Below, piece after piece: positions 16,696 through 25,473 of a DNA stretch of 64,000 nucleotides. Each line of letters opens with the position of its first letter. Within the stretch, counting starts at the first letter, position 1. This stretch comes from Roseomonas sp. (lineage in GTDB: Bacteria; Pseudomonadota; Alphaproteobacteria; Acetobacterales; Acetobacteraceae), in assembly GCA_031180725.1 (NCBI GenBank), contig JAPSLO010000008.1, forward strand, positions 284,545-348,544, read 5' to 3'. Made by a program: the position numbers and the translations under genes. The notes beneath the pieces were generated by a model, which made no database searches, was not told where the DNA came from, and saw only the letters and a list, made by a program, of their open reading frames with translations.

Positions 16696-17837
16696 CCACG
16701 CTCTACATCGTCGCCGGCGAGGCTTCGGGCGATGCGCTGGGCGCGCGGCTGGTGGCGGCGCTGAAAGCCCGCCGGCCCGACTTTTCCTTCGCCGGCATCG
16801 GCGGCGACCGCCTGGCCGAACAGGGCATGCCCAGCCTGTTTCCGATGCGGGAACTGGCGCTGATGGGCCTGCTGGAAGTGCTGCCCAATATCCGCAACCT
16901 GGCCCGCCGCATGGCGCAGACCGTCGCGGACATCGAGGTCCGACGCCCCGCCGCCATCGTCACCATCGACAGCCCCGGCTTCGCCCTGCGCCTGGCGGAA
17001 CGCGTGAAGCCGCTCGGCATCCCGATCATCCATTATGTCGCACCGCAGATCTGGGCTTGGCGCCCCGGGCGGGTGCGGAAGATCAAGGAGAGGGTGGACC
17101 ACATCCTCTGCCTTCTGCCCTTCGAGACCGTCATCTTCGACCAAGCCGGCATCCCCGCCAGCTTCGTCGGCCATCCGGTGCTGGAAAGCGGCGCCAATGC
17201 GGGCGACGCCGCGCGCTTCCGGGCCAGCCACGGCCTGGCGGAAAATGAGCGCGTGCTGCTGGTGATGCCCGGCAGCCGCAGGATGGAGGTGGCCCGCCTG
17301 CTGCCCGTCTTCGGCGCCGCGCTGCGCGACCTCGCCGCGCGCCTCCCCGGCCTGCGCCCGGTGATCGCCGTCTCGCCGGTGGTGGCGGAGGCGGTGCGGG
17401 CAGGCGTCGCGGACTGGCCCGGCCGGCCGATCCTGGTGGAGACGCTGGCCAACAAGCATGACGCCTTTGCCGCCGCCGAGGCCGGCCTGATCAAGTCCGG
17501 CACCTCCAGCCTGGAGATGGCGGTGGCCGGCGTGCCGCATATCGTGGCCTACAAGGTGAACCCGATCACCGCGGCCATCGTGCGCCGCCTGGTGCGGGTG
17601 CGCTTCGCCAGCCTGGTGAACCTGCTGGCTGAGCGCGAGATCGCGCCGGAATACATCCAGGAGAACGCCACCCCCGCGAAGCTCGCCGAAGGCCTGCACC
17701 TTCTGCTGACCGACCCGGAAGCCGCCGCAGCCCAGCGCGCCGGCTTCCACGAGGTGCTGGCGCATCTCCACCCGCCCGGCCTCCTGCCCAGCGAGGCAGC
17801 GGCGGAGGCGGTGCTTGCCATGCTGCCGGACCGCTGA
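16692..17837 (+). CDS. lpxB: Lipid-A-disaccharide synthase
   Basis: This 381-residue GT19 glycosyltransferase condenses UDP-2,3-diacylglucosamine with lipid X at the inner membrane. Diagnostic segments are IVAGEASGDALGARL at the N terminus, GIGGDRLAEQGM, HYVAPQIWAWRPGR near residue 117, and LIKSGTSSLEMA near 265 in the nucleotide-binding domain. It starts inside the hydrolase stop (ATGA). The other lpx genes that usually stand nearby are not in this window, although a Gfo/Idh/MocA gene often associated with lpx clusters lies 7 kb further on. Confidence 0.95.
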   Translation: MTTLYIVAGEASGDALGARLVAALKARRPDFSFAGIGGDRLAEQGMPSLFPMRELALMGLLEVLPNIRNLARRMAQTVADIEVRRPAAIVTIDSPGFALRLAERVKPLGIPIIHYVAPQIWAWRPGRVRKIKERVDHILCLLPFETVIFDQAGIPASFVGHPVLESGANAGDAARFRASHGLAENERVLLVMPGSRRMEVARLLPVFGAALRDLAARLPGLRPVIAVSPVVAEAVRAGVADWPGRPILVETLANKHDAFAAAEAGLIKSGTSSLEMAVAGVPHIVAYKVNPITAAIVRRLVRVRFASLVNLLAEREIAPEYIQENATPAKLAEGLHLLLTDPEAAAAQRAGFHEVLAHLHPPGLLPSEAAAEAVLAMLPDR

Positions 17838-17968
17838 CGGCCCGCCTGCGTGCCACGCATCCGGGCGCCGGTCTCGCCCTGCTGGCCCCCAGCCGTAAGC
17901 TTTCACGTCAATGAACGCGCCCCCGGCCCGCCGGCCGCGCCAGCCGGCCTCATACGGGACGCCCTGAC

Positions 17969-18583
17969 GTGATCGACACCGCGAGCCTGCTCGCCTTCGC
18001 CGCCGCTTACCTCGCCGCCGTGCTGTTGCCAGGTCCGGGCGTCACCGCCCTCATCGCCCGCGTGCTGGCGCGCGGCACGCGTGGCAACGGCCTGTTCATC
18101 GCCGGCTTCACCACCGCGTCGCTGCTCTGGTTCAGCCTGGCGGCCACCGGGCTTTCGGTGCTGGCCGCCGGGCTCGGCTCGGTCTTCGTCCTGATCCGCA
18201 TTCTCGGCGCCGCCTGGCTGCTCTACATGACCTGGAAGATGTGGCACGCCCCGGTGCTGCCGCCGCGGGAACCGGCGGTGGCGGCCGACGGCGCCTGGCG
18301 GCTCTTCCTCGCCGGACTCGCCACCAATCTCGGCAATCCGAAGGCGATGGTCTTCTTCCTGGCCCTGCTGCCCGCGGTGGTGCCGGTGGGCAATGTCGGA
18401 CCGGGCGGCTTCGCGGTGCTCGCGGGGACGGTGCTGGCGATCGTCGTCCTGGTGCTCGGCTCCTACGCGCTGGCGGCCGGCCGAGCGCGGCAGATCTTCG
18501 CCTCGGCGCGGGCGCGGCGCCTGGCGCAGCGCGGCGGCAGCCTGATCATGGCCAGCACCGCCGCCGGCCTTGCCCTGCGCTGA
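17969..18583 (+). CDS. LysE/RhtB-family amino-acid exporter
   Basis: The 204-residue membrane protein has six hydrophobic helices. The LysE-family signature LLPGPGVTALIARVLARG lies at the end of helix one, and NLGNPKAMVFFLALLP is conserved near residue 112. It would export an amino acid or derivative across the inner membrane. The start is a GTG at 17969. The 131 bases before it hold no gene. It runs in the same direction as lpxB and the LpxR-like gene but is not tightly coupled to either. Confidence 0.88.
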   Translation: MIDTASLLAFAAAYLAAVLLPGPGVTALIARVLARGTRGNGLFIAGFTTASLLWFSLAATGLSVLAAGLGSVFVLIRILGAAWLLYMTWKMWHAPVLPPREPAVAADGAWRLFLAGLATNLGNPKAMVFFLALLPAVVPVGNVGPGGFAVLAGTVLAIVVLVLGSYALAAGRARQIFASARARRLAQRGGSLIMASTAAGLALR

Positions 18584-18668
18584 ACCGCAGGTGATTGACC
18601 CCGCACTCGACCCCCGCGCGTTCGAAGGCCATCTTCCGCGCCCTTCTGAATCGGAGCGCACTCTCCCC

Positions 18669-19688
18669 ATGCGCCATCTTCACACCATCCGGGCGGCGCT
18701 CGGCCTCGCCCTGCTGGCGGCCCCCGCCGCTGCTCTCGCCCAGACCGAGGCGAGCTGCGCCACGGACCCGAACCGCTGCACCCACTTCGCGGCGATCTTC
18801 GAGAACGACAAGCCTTCGGGCAACGACCAGAACTACACCAACGGCTTCCTCATCGCCTGGTCGTCCCGCGCCTTCCAGCCGCCAAGCTGGGCCGCGCCTT
18901 ACACCGAACGCGCACGCGGCCTGCTGCTGGATGAGAATCTGCGCTGGGGTCTGTCCTTCGGGCAGAATATCTACACGCCCCGCGACACGATGGCCCGCAA
19001 CCCGGATCTGGCCGACCGGCCCTATGCCGGCTGGCTCTATGGCGCACTGACGCTAATCTCCTCCGGCCCCACGCAACTCTCCAGCCTGGAGCTGCAGCTC
19101 GGCGTGGTGGGGCCCTCCGCGCTCGGCGAATTCGTGCAGAACGGCTTCCACGACATCATCAACACGCAGCGCAGCCACGGCTGGGACTATCAGATCAAGG
19201 ACGAGCCGGGCGCCAACCTGGTCTTCACCCATCAGCGCCGGCTGAACACGCCGACCTTCATCCCTGGGGTCTCGGTGGGCGTGCTGCCCTCGCTGTCCGC
19301 GAGCCTGGGCAATGTGAACACCTATCTCGGCGGCGGTGCGATGTTCCGCATTGGCAATGCGCTCGAAAGCGATTTCGGCCCGCCGCGCATCCGGCCGGTC
19401 TCGGCCGGTTCCGTCTTCTACGAAACGCCTACGGAGGGCTTCGGCTGGTATCTCTTCGCCGGCGTGGAAGGCCGGGTGGTGGCGCGCGACATCTCCCTGG
19501 ATGGCAACACTTTCCGTGAAAGCCGGAATGTGGAGCGTGAGTGGTTCGTTGGCGATGCCAGTGCGGGCCTGGCGCTGATGCTGGGCGAATGGCGGCTGAC
19601 CGGCACCTACACCATTCGCTCGCGGGAATTCGAAGAACAGCGTGAGCCATCGCAATATGGCTCGCTGAGCATAGCGAGGAGATTCTAG
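18669..19688 (+). CDS. LpxR-family outer-membrane lipid A 3'-O-deacylase
   Basis: The 339-residue protein has a signal peptide (cleavage after about residue 25, ALAQ). It then shows the LpxR hallmarks: FENDKPSGNDQNYTNGF with the conserved Asn/Asp cluster, RPYAGWLYG, and NGFHDIINTQRSHGW carrying the catalytic-type His. The C terminus ends in Phe after a beta-strand, typical of an outer-membrane barrel. LpxR removes the 3'-acyloxyacyl chain of lipid A in a Ca2+-dependent way. The upstream frame overlaps the LysE stop; I choose the ATG at 18669 because it opens the signal peptide. The activity is inferred from the family. Confidence 0.85.
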   Translation: MRHLHTIRAALGLALLAAPAAALAQTEASCATDPNRCTHFAAIFENDKPSGNDQNYTNGFLIAWSSRAFQPPSWAAPYTERARGLLLDENLRWGLSFGQNIYTPRDTMARNPDLADRPYAGWLYGALTLISSGPTQLSSLELQLGVVGPSALGEFVQNGFHDIINTQRSHGWDYQIKDEPGANLVFTHQRRLNTPTFIPGVSVGVLPSLSASLGNVNTYLGGGAMFRIGNALESDFGPPRIRPVSAGSVFYETPTEGFGWYLFAGVEGRVVARDISLDGNTFRESRNVEREWFVGDASAGLALMLGEWRLTGTYTIRSREFEEQREPSQYGSLSIARRF

Positions 19689-19700
19689 GAACCCAGGCTC

Positions 19701-20966
19701 TCACCGCCGCAGCACGATCGCTGCCGCCAGCCCCTGGCACGCCGCCGCCGCCAGGAACAGCGCTGCCGGATCGGCCAGGCGCAGCAGCCCGAAGGTGGCC
19801 GGCGCGAAGGCATAGGCCCCCTGCCCCACCGCCACCACCAGTCCCACCACCCGCGCCACATCGGCGTCCCGGAAATCCTGCTGTGCGATGAGCGGCGGCA
19901 GGGAGGTGGCATTGCCCAGCCCCAGCCCGAACAGCGCCACGCCCGCCAGCACCGGCAGGATGTGTCCGCTACTTGCCAGCAGCACCAGAAGCCCCGCCAC
20001 CTGCACGCCGTAATTCGCCGCCGCAGCGCGCCGCCGGTCCACACCCGGCCGCAGCGCATGGCCCAGAGCCGTGCGCCCGATCATGGCGCAGAGCGTCGCC
20101 AGCCCCGCCGCCATCCCCGCCCCCTGTGCCCCCAGCGAGGGTGCCAGCAGCGAGACGAGATGCGCCAGGAACCCGATCTGCGCGAAGAGCCCCAACGCAT
20201 TGGCCAGCGCCAGCGTCACGAAGCGCCGGTCCCGCCAGGGCGCCACCAGCGCCGCGGTGCCGGCATTGCGGGGCTGCGGGGCACCCGGTGGCTCGCCATC
20301 CGGGGCCAGGCCCATGGCGGCGGGGCTGCGCCCAAGATATCGCGCCGCGATCCACCACAGCGCCCCCACCATCGCCAGCCCCACCAGGAGCGCCGCCAGC
20401 CCAAAACCTAGCTCGCCAATCAGCGCCACCCAGAGCGGCGAGAATACCACTCCGCCCAGGCTCGCTCCGTTGAAGGCCGCGGCCAGCGCGGCGGGACGCC
20501 GCCGGATGAACCAGGGGGTGACGATGGCGTTGATCGCCGCCGCCCCGGTCGTCGCCCAGCCGGCGCCGGAGGCCAGCGTGGCCAGGAACAATTGCCAGGG
20601 CTCGGCCGCCAGTGCCCAGCCGAGCACCCCCACCGCCGCCGCCAGGGCCCCGGCACGGGTGACAGCGGCGATACCGAAGCGCGCATGCAGCCGGCTCATC
20701 TGCGCTACGACAAGGGCGCCCGAGAGGAAATGGCAGGTAACGGCGGCCGAGACGAGCCAGACCGGCCAGCCCCGCTGCTCCACCGCATGCAGGAAGACCG
20801 GCGGGCCGTAGAAGCCCACTCCCCAGCCGAAGACGGCCACCACGAAGGCCGCTCCCACCACGCGCCAGCCGAAGAATCCCCGCACCCTGCCCTCTCTTGC
20901 TTCCCGACGCAGGGTGGCATCCTCCGACGCCAGCCGCAGCCGTCGCTTCGGTGGCGGGCGAAGCAT
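19701..20966 (-). CDS. MFS transporter
   Basis: This 421-residue protein has twelve predicted helices in two halves separated by a cytoplasmic loop (about residues 210-240). It begins with RGFFGWRVVGAAFVVAVFGWGVGFYGPPVF, typical of the monocarboxylate/oxalate-formate-antiporter-like MFS group. The substrate is unknown. The ATG at 20966 lies 30 bases from the divergent ArsR-family gene, so the regulator probably controls it. The extra upstream frame to 21212 covers the ArsR gene and is rejected. Confidence 0.87.
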   Translation of the reverse strand: MLRPPPKRRLRLASEDATLRREAREGRVRGFFGWRVVGAAFVVAVFGWGVGFYGPPVFLHAVEQRGWPVWLVSAAVTCHFLSGALVVAQMSRLHARFGIAAVTRAGALAAAVGVLGWALAAEPWQLFLATLASGAGWATTGAAAINAIVTPWFIRRRPAALAAAFNGASLGGVVFSPLWVALIGELGFGLAALLVGLAMVGALWWIAARYLGRSPAAMGLAPDGEPPGAPQPRNAGTAALVAPWRDRRFVTLALANALGLFAQIGFLAHLVSLLAPSLGAQGAGMAAGLATLCAMIGRTALGHALRPGVDRRRAAAANYGVQVAGLLVLLASSGHILPVLAGVALFGLGLGNATSLPPLIAQQDFRDADVARVVGLVVAVGQGAYAFAPATFGLLRLADPAALFLAAAACQGLAAAIVLRR

Positions 20967-20996
20967 GCCGCTTATGTTGCGTGAGAGGGTTCCGCC

Positions 20997-21695
20997 ATGC
21001 CCACGCCGAACGCCCTTGCCGAAACCGCCGCGCTGATCGGCGACCCCGCCCGCGCCGCCATGCTGGCCGCATTGCTGGATGGCCGCGCCCTGACCGCCGG
21101 GGAACTGGCCGAGACGGCCGGCATCACGCCGCAGACCGCCAGCGCGCACCTCAACCGGCTGACCGGCGCGGGGCTGCTTGCCGTCGCAAAGCAGGGCCGG
21201 CACCGCTACCACCGCCTGGCCTCACCCGCGGTGGCCGGGCTGATCGAAAGGCTGATTGCCCTCGCCGGCACCATGCCCGGCCGGATCGTCGCCACCGGCC
21301 CCCGCGATGCCGCGCTGCGCATGGCCCGGACCTGCTACGACCATCTGGCGGGCCGCCTGGGCGTGGCGATCACCGATGCGCTGACCGGAAGCGGCGTCAT
21401 CGAGCTGACGGCCGATGGCGGGGCGGTGACCGACTCCGGTCGCGAGATGCTGGCCGGGCTCGGCATCACCGCCGCCCCGTCGCGCGGCCGGCTGTTCTGT
21501 CGCCCCTGCCTGGACTGGTCAGAGCGCCGGCCGCATGTGGCCGGCGTGCTGGGTGCCGCGCTCTGCGCCCGCTGCTTCGAGCTGGGCTGGGTCCGCCGCC
21601 GCCCCAAGGGACGCGCGCTGGAGATCACGCCCGTCGGCTGGCAAGGGCTTGCGGAGCGCCTGGGCATCGCGCCGGAGGCAATCCGGATAGCCTGA
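20997..21695 (+). CDS. ArsR-family winged-helix regulator
   Basis: The 232-residue protein has an ArsR HTH at residues 5-75 (LIGDPARAAMLAALLDGRALTAGELAETAG, then TASAHLNRLTGAGLL). A long C-terminal part follows with cysteines in LFCRPCLDWSERR and ALCARCFELG. That extension is typical of larger ArsR proteins that sense small organic molecules or metals; whether the CxxC pairs bind a metal is open. It is divergent from the MFS transporter with 30 bases between, the usual regulator-target arrangement. Confidence 0.85.
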   Translation: MPTPNALAETAALIGDPARAAMLAALLDGRALTAGELAETAGITPQTASAHLNRLTGAGLLAVAKQGRHRYHRLASPAVAGLIERLIALAGTMPGRIVATGPRDAALRMARTCYDHLAGRLGVAITDALTGSGVIELTADGGAVTDSGREMLAGLGITAAPSRGRLFCRPCLDWSERRPHVAGVLGAALCARCFELGWVRRRPKGRALEITPVGWQGLAERLGIAPEAIRIA

Positions 21696-21766
21696 CCGGC
21701 GGCACCCGCCCCGACGAACCCACCGGTCCCACCGCGTTAGACGGCCGATGCAACCGGGGAAGCGCG

Positions 21767-22252
21767 ATGGGAAAGGCCAGGCGAAGGGCCGCTGGGAGAG
21801 TTGGGCAGGCAGCTTCGACCTGGCGGCTCTCCGCCTGCCTTCTGGCCAGCGGCCTGGGGGCCGGGTGCGAGCTCCGGGAAAGCACCATCGCGCGGTCCGC
21901 GCCCTCGCTGCTGGTCGGGCTTTCAGCCAATGACCTCCGCCTGTGCGCCGGGCTTCCGGACCGCACCGCCATCGGCACCGCCGATGCTCGGTACTGGTCC
22001 TATGAACGATTCACCACTTTCGGCACCGGCACCGTGACCCTCCCCCAGATCGGCGTCAGCCTTTCGGGCGCCGAGGAATGCCGGATGACGGTCGAGCTGG
22101 TGGAGGACCGCGTGCGCCGCATCGCCTTTGCCCGTACGGCCAGCCCCCCTTCCGCGCCTAAGGCGTCCTGCGCGCCGCTGGTACAGAGCTGCGTGGAGAT
22201 GATCGAGTCCGGTCGCCTAGCGCGGCAGATCGTCCCTTCGCCGGAGCGCTAG
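21767..22252 (+). CDS. Exported protein of unknown function
   Basis: The 161-residue product has a basic start (MGKARRRAAGR), then a hydrophobic segment LSACLLASGLGAGC. This could be a Sec signal or, less certainly, a lipobox ending at Cys 34. The mature part contains LRLCAGLPDRTAIGTADARYWSY, resembling small periplasmic proteins of the Rhodospirillales whose role is unknown. Three further Cys may form disulfides. GGGGAAG lies upstream of the ATG. I do not recognise a named family. Confidence 0.6.
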   Translation: MGKARRRAAGRVGQAASTWRLSACLLASGLGAGCELRESTIARSAPSLLVGLSANDLRLCAGLPDRTAIGTADARYWSYERFTTFGTGTVTLPQIGVSLSGAEECRMTVELVEDRVRRIAFARTASPPSAPKASCAPLVQSCVEMIESGRLARQIVPSPER

Positions 22253-22345
22253 CTGCCATCGGCGCGCCAGAGCAGGCCGAAGTCAGCCAGCCCGATGAGA
22301 ACCTGCCCTGCGCGCGCCGGACCAGCCGCCCGCCTTACCCGGATA

Positions 22346-24010
22346 TCAGCCGTCCTTCGGCGGGATGAGAGGGAGCTCGAAAACGCAGGTGACGCCGGCG
22401 GGATCATATTCGAGCCGCACCTCGCCATTCAGCTGGCGCGAGAGACCGCGCTCGATGAGGCGGGAGCCGAACCCCTGACGGGCCGGCTTCTTCACCGGCG
22501 GCCCTCCTTGCTCGGCCCATCGCAGGCGAAGCAGGGGTGCATTGCCGCTCTCGGCAAGCTCCCACTCCACCTGAACCCGCCCCGCCTCATTCGAGAAGGC
22601 ACCATATTTGGCGGCGTTGATCGCCAGTTCATGGAGCGCCATGCCTAGCGGGACCGCCATGTTTGGCGGCAGGCGCACATCCGGTCCTTCGATGATCGTG
22701 CGTGCACCGCTGCTAGCATAAGGGGCCAGTTCCTGCCTGATGAGATCGCACAGCTGGACCCCCTTCCACCGATCCTTTGTCAGGAGATCGTGCGCCTTCG
22801 AAAGGGCCATGAGCCGGCCTCCGAAAGCCCGTGTCGCGGCGGTGCCCGGGCCTGCCACACGGAAGGTCTGCGCTGCGATGGACTGCACGGCGGCCAGGGT
22901 GTTCTTCACCCGGTGATTCAGCTCCTCGACGAGCAGCCGCTGCAGTTCCTCGGCCTTCTTACGCTCGCTGATGTCGACCAGCATATTCACGGCCCCGACG
23001 AGGTTTCCGGAGGCATCACGGAGCGGCGTCGGATAGGGGATGAACGGGACTCGCGTGCCGTCGGGCCGCTCCGCTATGGCCTCTGCGCCGCGGATCGGCC
23101 GATTTTCCTTCAGGGCAACGGCCATGGGACATTCGTCATGGGGCAGCGGCCGGCCATCCGGATGATAGAGCCGCCAGGTCACGCACCACTCATCGCTGCC
23201 CAGTGTCGGAACCCGGCCAGCAAGCTCGACGCAGGCCTGGTTGAAATAGGTAATCCGGCCGGCCGCGTCCGTCGTGTAGACAGCCGCGGGCAGGGCTTCC
23301 AACAGATCCAGCAGATGCTGTTCCCGCTCGGCGAGCTGGGCCGTGCGCTCCGCGACGCGGCGCTCCAGCTCCGCATTGACCTTCTGCAGCTCGGCCTTGG
23401 CGCGCTTGATCTCGGCGTTCTCGAGCACTTCCCACTCGCCGCTGCGCCGGACCACGGTGAACTGGTGATTGCGCACGACATCGAGCACGTCGGCAGCGTG
23501 CGACTTGTCGATGTTGTAGCTGCACAGCGCGATCAGCCGCCGGCCGGCGAAGGCTTCGGTAACACGGGCTTCATAGCGCTCGAATTCCCGCCACCCCTCG
23601 CGCGTCCTGAGAAAGGTCACGTTTCCTGTCGCGCGCAGGCCGGAATAGCCCGCGGCCAGCGCCGAGTGTTCGGCCTCGCCCCACTCACGAAGCAGCGAGT
23701 CGGCGTCCAGACGTTCTCTTCGGGTGTACCAGGCAGAATGGTTGACGATCTGGATCTGGCCGCGCTCGATGCGGCAGGAAAGATCCGGAACCCTTCGTGC
23801 GAGTTCGCGTGTGGCCTCGTCCGCGCCCAGGGGCTCGGAGGTAACCCAGAGGCACTGCTCGTTGTTCTCCAGTCCGGCAGCGAAGAACGGGACGAGGGTA
23901 TCCACCAAATCATCACGGGTTTCGTAGAGATGGCAGAAGTGGGCGCCCCAAGGCAGATCGCCCACGGCGTCTATGCCGCTGCTGCAACTGCAGCCCCAGC
24001 CAGTCAACAT
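22346..24010 (-). CDS. MEDS-PAS-HWE sensor histidine kinase
   Basis: The 554-residue cytoplasmic kinase starts with a MEDS domain (about residues 15-180: WGAHFCHLYETRDDLVDTLVPFFAAGL, CSYNIDKSHA). A coiled coil (about 195-240) and a PAS domain (about 245-360: LLEALPAAVYTTDAAGRITYFN) follow. The C-terminal HWE-type kinase has the phospho-acceptor His in EELNHRVKNTLAAVQS, an N box HELAINAAKYGAFS, and RWAE giving the WxE signature. No membrane segment is seen, so it senses an internal or diffusible cue. No response regulator is adjacent. GGAG eight bases before the ATG at 24010 favours that start over the ATG at 24058. Confidence 0.87.
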   Translation of the reverse strand: MLTGWGCSCSSGIDAVGDLPWGAHFCHLYETRDDLVDTLVPFFAAGLENNEQCLWVTSEPLGADEATRELARRVPDLSCRIERGQIQIVNHSAWYTRRERLDADSLLREWGEAEHSALAAGYSGLRATGNVTFLRTREGWREFERYEARVTEAFAGRRLIALCSYNIDKSHAADVLDVVRNHQFTVVRRSGEWEVLENAEIKRAKAELQKVNAELERRVAERTAQLAEREQHLLDLLEALPAAVYTTDAAGRITYFNQACVELAGRVPTLGSDEWCVTWRLYHPDGRPLPHDECPMAVALKENRPIRGAEAIAERPDGTRVPFIPYPTPLRDASGNLVGAVNMLVDISERKKAEELQRLLVEELNHRVKNTLAAVQSIAAQTFRVAGPGTAATRAFGGRLMALSKAHDLLTKDRWKGVQLCDLIRQELAPYASSGARTIIEGPDVRLPPNMAVPLGMALHELAINAAKYGAFSNEAGRVQVEWELAESGNAPLLRLRWAEQGGPPVKKPARQGFGSRLIERGLSRQLNGEVRLEYDPAGVTCVFELPLIPPKDG

Positions 24011-24058
24011 CAACCCAACTCCGTTCAGCGGCGATCCGGGACTAGCCTTACGCCACAA

Positions 24059-24400
24059 CCGCTAATCCGCGTGCATCACGTCCGTGCGGCACCGCCCGCT
24101 CCTCCGCCATTCTGGCGTCGCGAGTCTGACGCCATGCGCAATGGCGGAGCGCGTGCCTTCTAGTGGACTTGCCAGGAAACACCAAATCCGGAGGGGGAGG
24201 ATGCCAAGGCGGCATCCGAAGCCAAGGGTACGGCGCTCCCTGGAGACCATCCAGGAACGCCGAGCGGGACCGGCTCCCTGGGTCCCGTCCGCGTCGCAGC
24301 ACGCCCCTGCCGATGCAGTCGCTATTGGCGGCCCTTCGGCGCCGTGCGGGCACGAAGAAGGCCTCGGCATCCTCTGCCGCCGGCATTTCCAAGCAGGCTA
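24059..24400. other. Stretch without a supported gene upstream of the HWE kinase
   Basis: Together with 24011-24058 this is about 390 bases between the kinase start and the end of the Gfo/Idh/MocA gene. It probably holds the kinase promoter. A strong GGAGGGGGAGG is followed by an ATG at 24201, but the frame it opens runs antisense into the oxidoreductase gene and encodes no recognisable protein. A short inverted repeat, CGCCATTCTGGCG, lies at 24107-24119. Confidence 0.5.
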
Positions 24401-25333
24401 TCAGCCGATCGCCTGTTCCACCGCCAGCGCCACCTTCAGCGCCGCAATGCCCTCCTTCGCCCCCACCTCGGGTGGCGCAGCGCCGGCGCAGGCGGCGGCG
24501 AAGGCGGCCTGTTCGGCTTCCAGGCTGTCATGGTCCGTCCAGCTCGACCGGTCCAACCCGTGATCGGGCATGTTGGCCACCGGCTCCGCCCCGCCGCGGC
24601 GCAGCACGCTGAGGGAACGGCCGAGGAAATCCACCGCCATCTCCCCCTCCCGCCCCAGCACGCGCAGCCGCCGCTCCATGGCGATGGAAACACGGGAAGC
24701 GGTGATGCTCGCGGCCCGGCCGGAGGGAAAGCGCAGCCGGGCCACGGCGAAATCCGGATGGGCCGACATCACCCGCGCCCCTACCGCCTGCACCTCCTCC
24801 GGCTCCTCCCCGGCCAGACGCAGCACCAGGTCGATATCGTGGATCATCAGGTCCAGCACCACCGAGACATCCAGGCTGCGCGGCCGGAAGGGCGCGGCGC
24901 GCACGGCTTCCCAATGCAGCGCGGCCTGGCCGCCGGGCGCCGCCACCACGGCCCGGAAGGCGGCCGAGAAACGCTCGATATGGCCGACCTGCAGCACCCG
25001 CCCCCGCGCCGCGGCCAGGGCCGCCAGCTCCGCTGCCTGGTCCAGCGTGGCGGCGATAGGCTTTTCCATGAACAGGTGCCGCCCTGCTTCCAGCACCTTC
25101 CGGCCGAGCGCGTGATGGAAACGCGTTGGGGCGGCGACGATCACCGCCTCCGCCGCCTCGATTGCGGCCTCCAGCCCCAGCGCGGGGGCGCCGGCCTCGG
25201 CCGCCACGGCTGCGGCGCGGGCGGGATCGGCGTCGTGCAGCGCCACCAGCGTGGTCGCCGGGCCCTTGGCGGCCTTCAGCGCATGGAAACGCCCGAAATG
25301 CCCTGCCCCCAGCACTGCCACGCGCAACGCCAT
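24401..25333 (-). CDS. Gfo/Idh/MocA-family NAD(P)-dependent oxidoreductase
   Basis: The 310-residue protein has an N-terminal Rossmann fold with VAVLGAGHFGRFHA and the sugar-dehydrogenase motif EKPIAATLDQAAEL near residue 92. The C-terminal alpha/beta domain contains VLDLMIHDIDLVLRL. In several alphaproteobacteria a close relative stands beside lpxI and lpxB and is thought to act on a UDP-sugar or lipid A precursor; here lpxB is 7 kb away. The substrate remains unknown. It is divergent from secDF, with 140 bases between starts. Confidence 0.85.
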   Translation of the reverse strand: MALRVAVLGAGHFGRFHALKAAKGPATTLVALHDADPARAAAVAAEAGAPALGLEAAIEAAEAVIVAAPTRFHHALGRKVLEAGRHLFMEKPIAATLDQAAELAALAAARGRVLQVGHIERFSAAFRAVVAAPGGQAALHWEAVRAAPFRPRSLDVSVVLDLMIHDIDLVLRLAGEEPEEVQAVGARVMSAHPDFAVARLRFPSGRAASITASRVSIAMERRLRVLGREGEMAVDFLGRSLSVLRRGGAEPVANMPDHGLDRSSWTDHDSLEAEQAAFAAACAGAAPPEVGAKEGIAALKVALAVEQAIG

Positions 25334-25473
25334 TTGCCTGGTCCCTCAGCCCTGTCGCCGGCCCCTTTAGCCCGGGCTTGCATCGGGTGGCACCCCCGCG
25401 CATGTTCCCGGCCAATTGGCCGCATCCCCTGGGAAGGCGGCCTCCACCCAGGGATCCAGGCGCGTCTGACCCC

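Noticed and set aside
24201..24563. Plus-strand open frame with a very strong GGAGGGGGAGG before its ATG
   Set aside because: It runs antisense through the end of the Gfo/Idh/MocA gene, is Arg/Pro/Ala-rich without a recognisable domain, and its third-position GC looks lower than in neighbouring genes.
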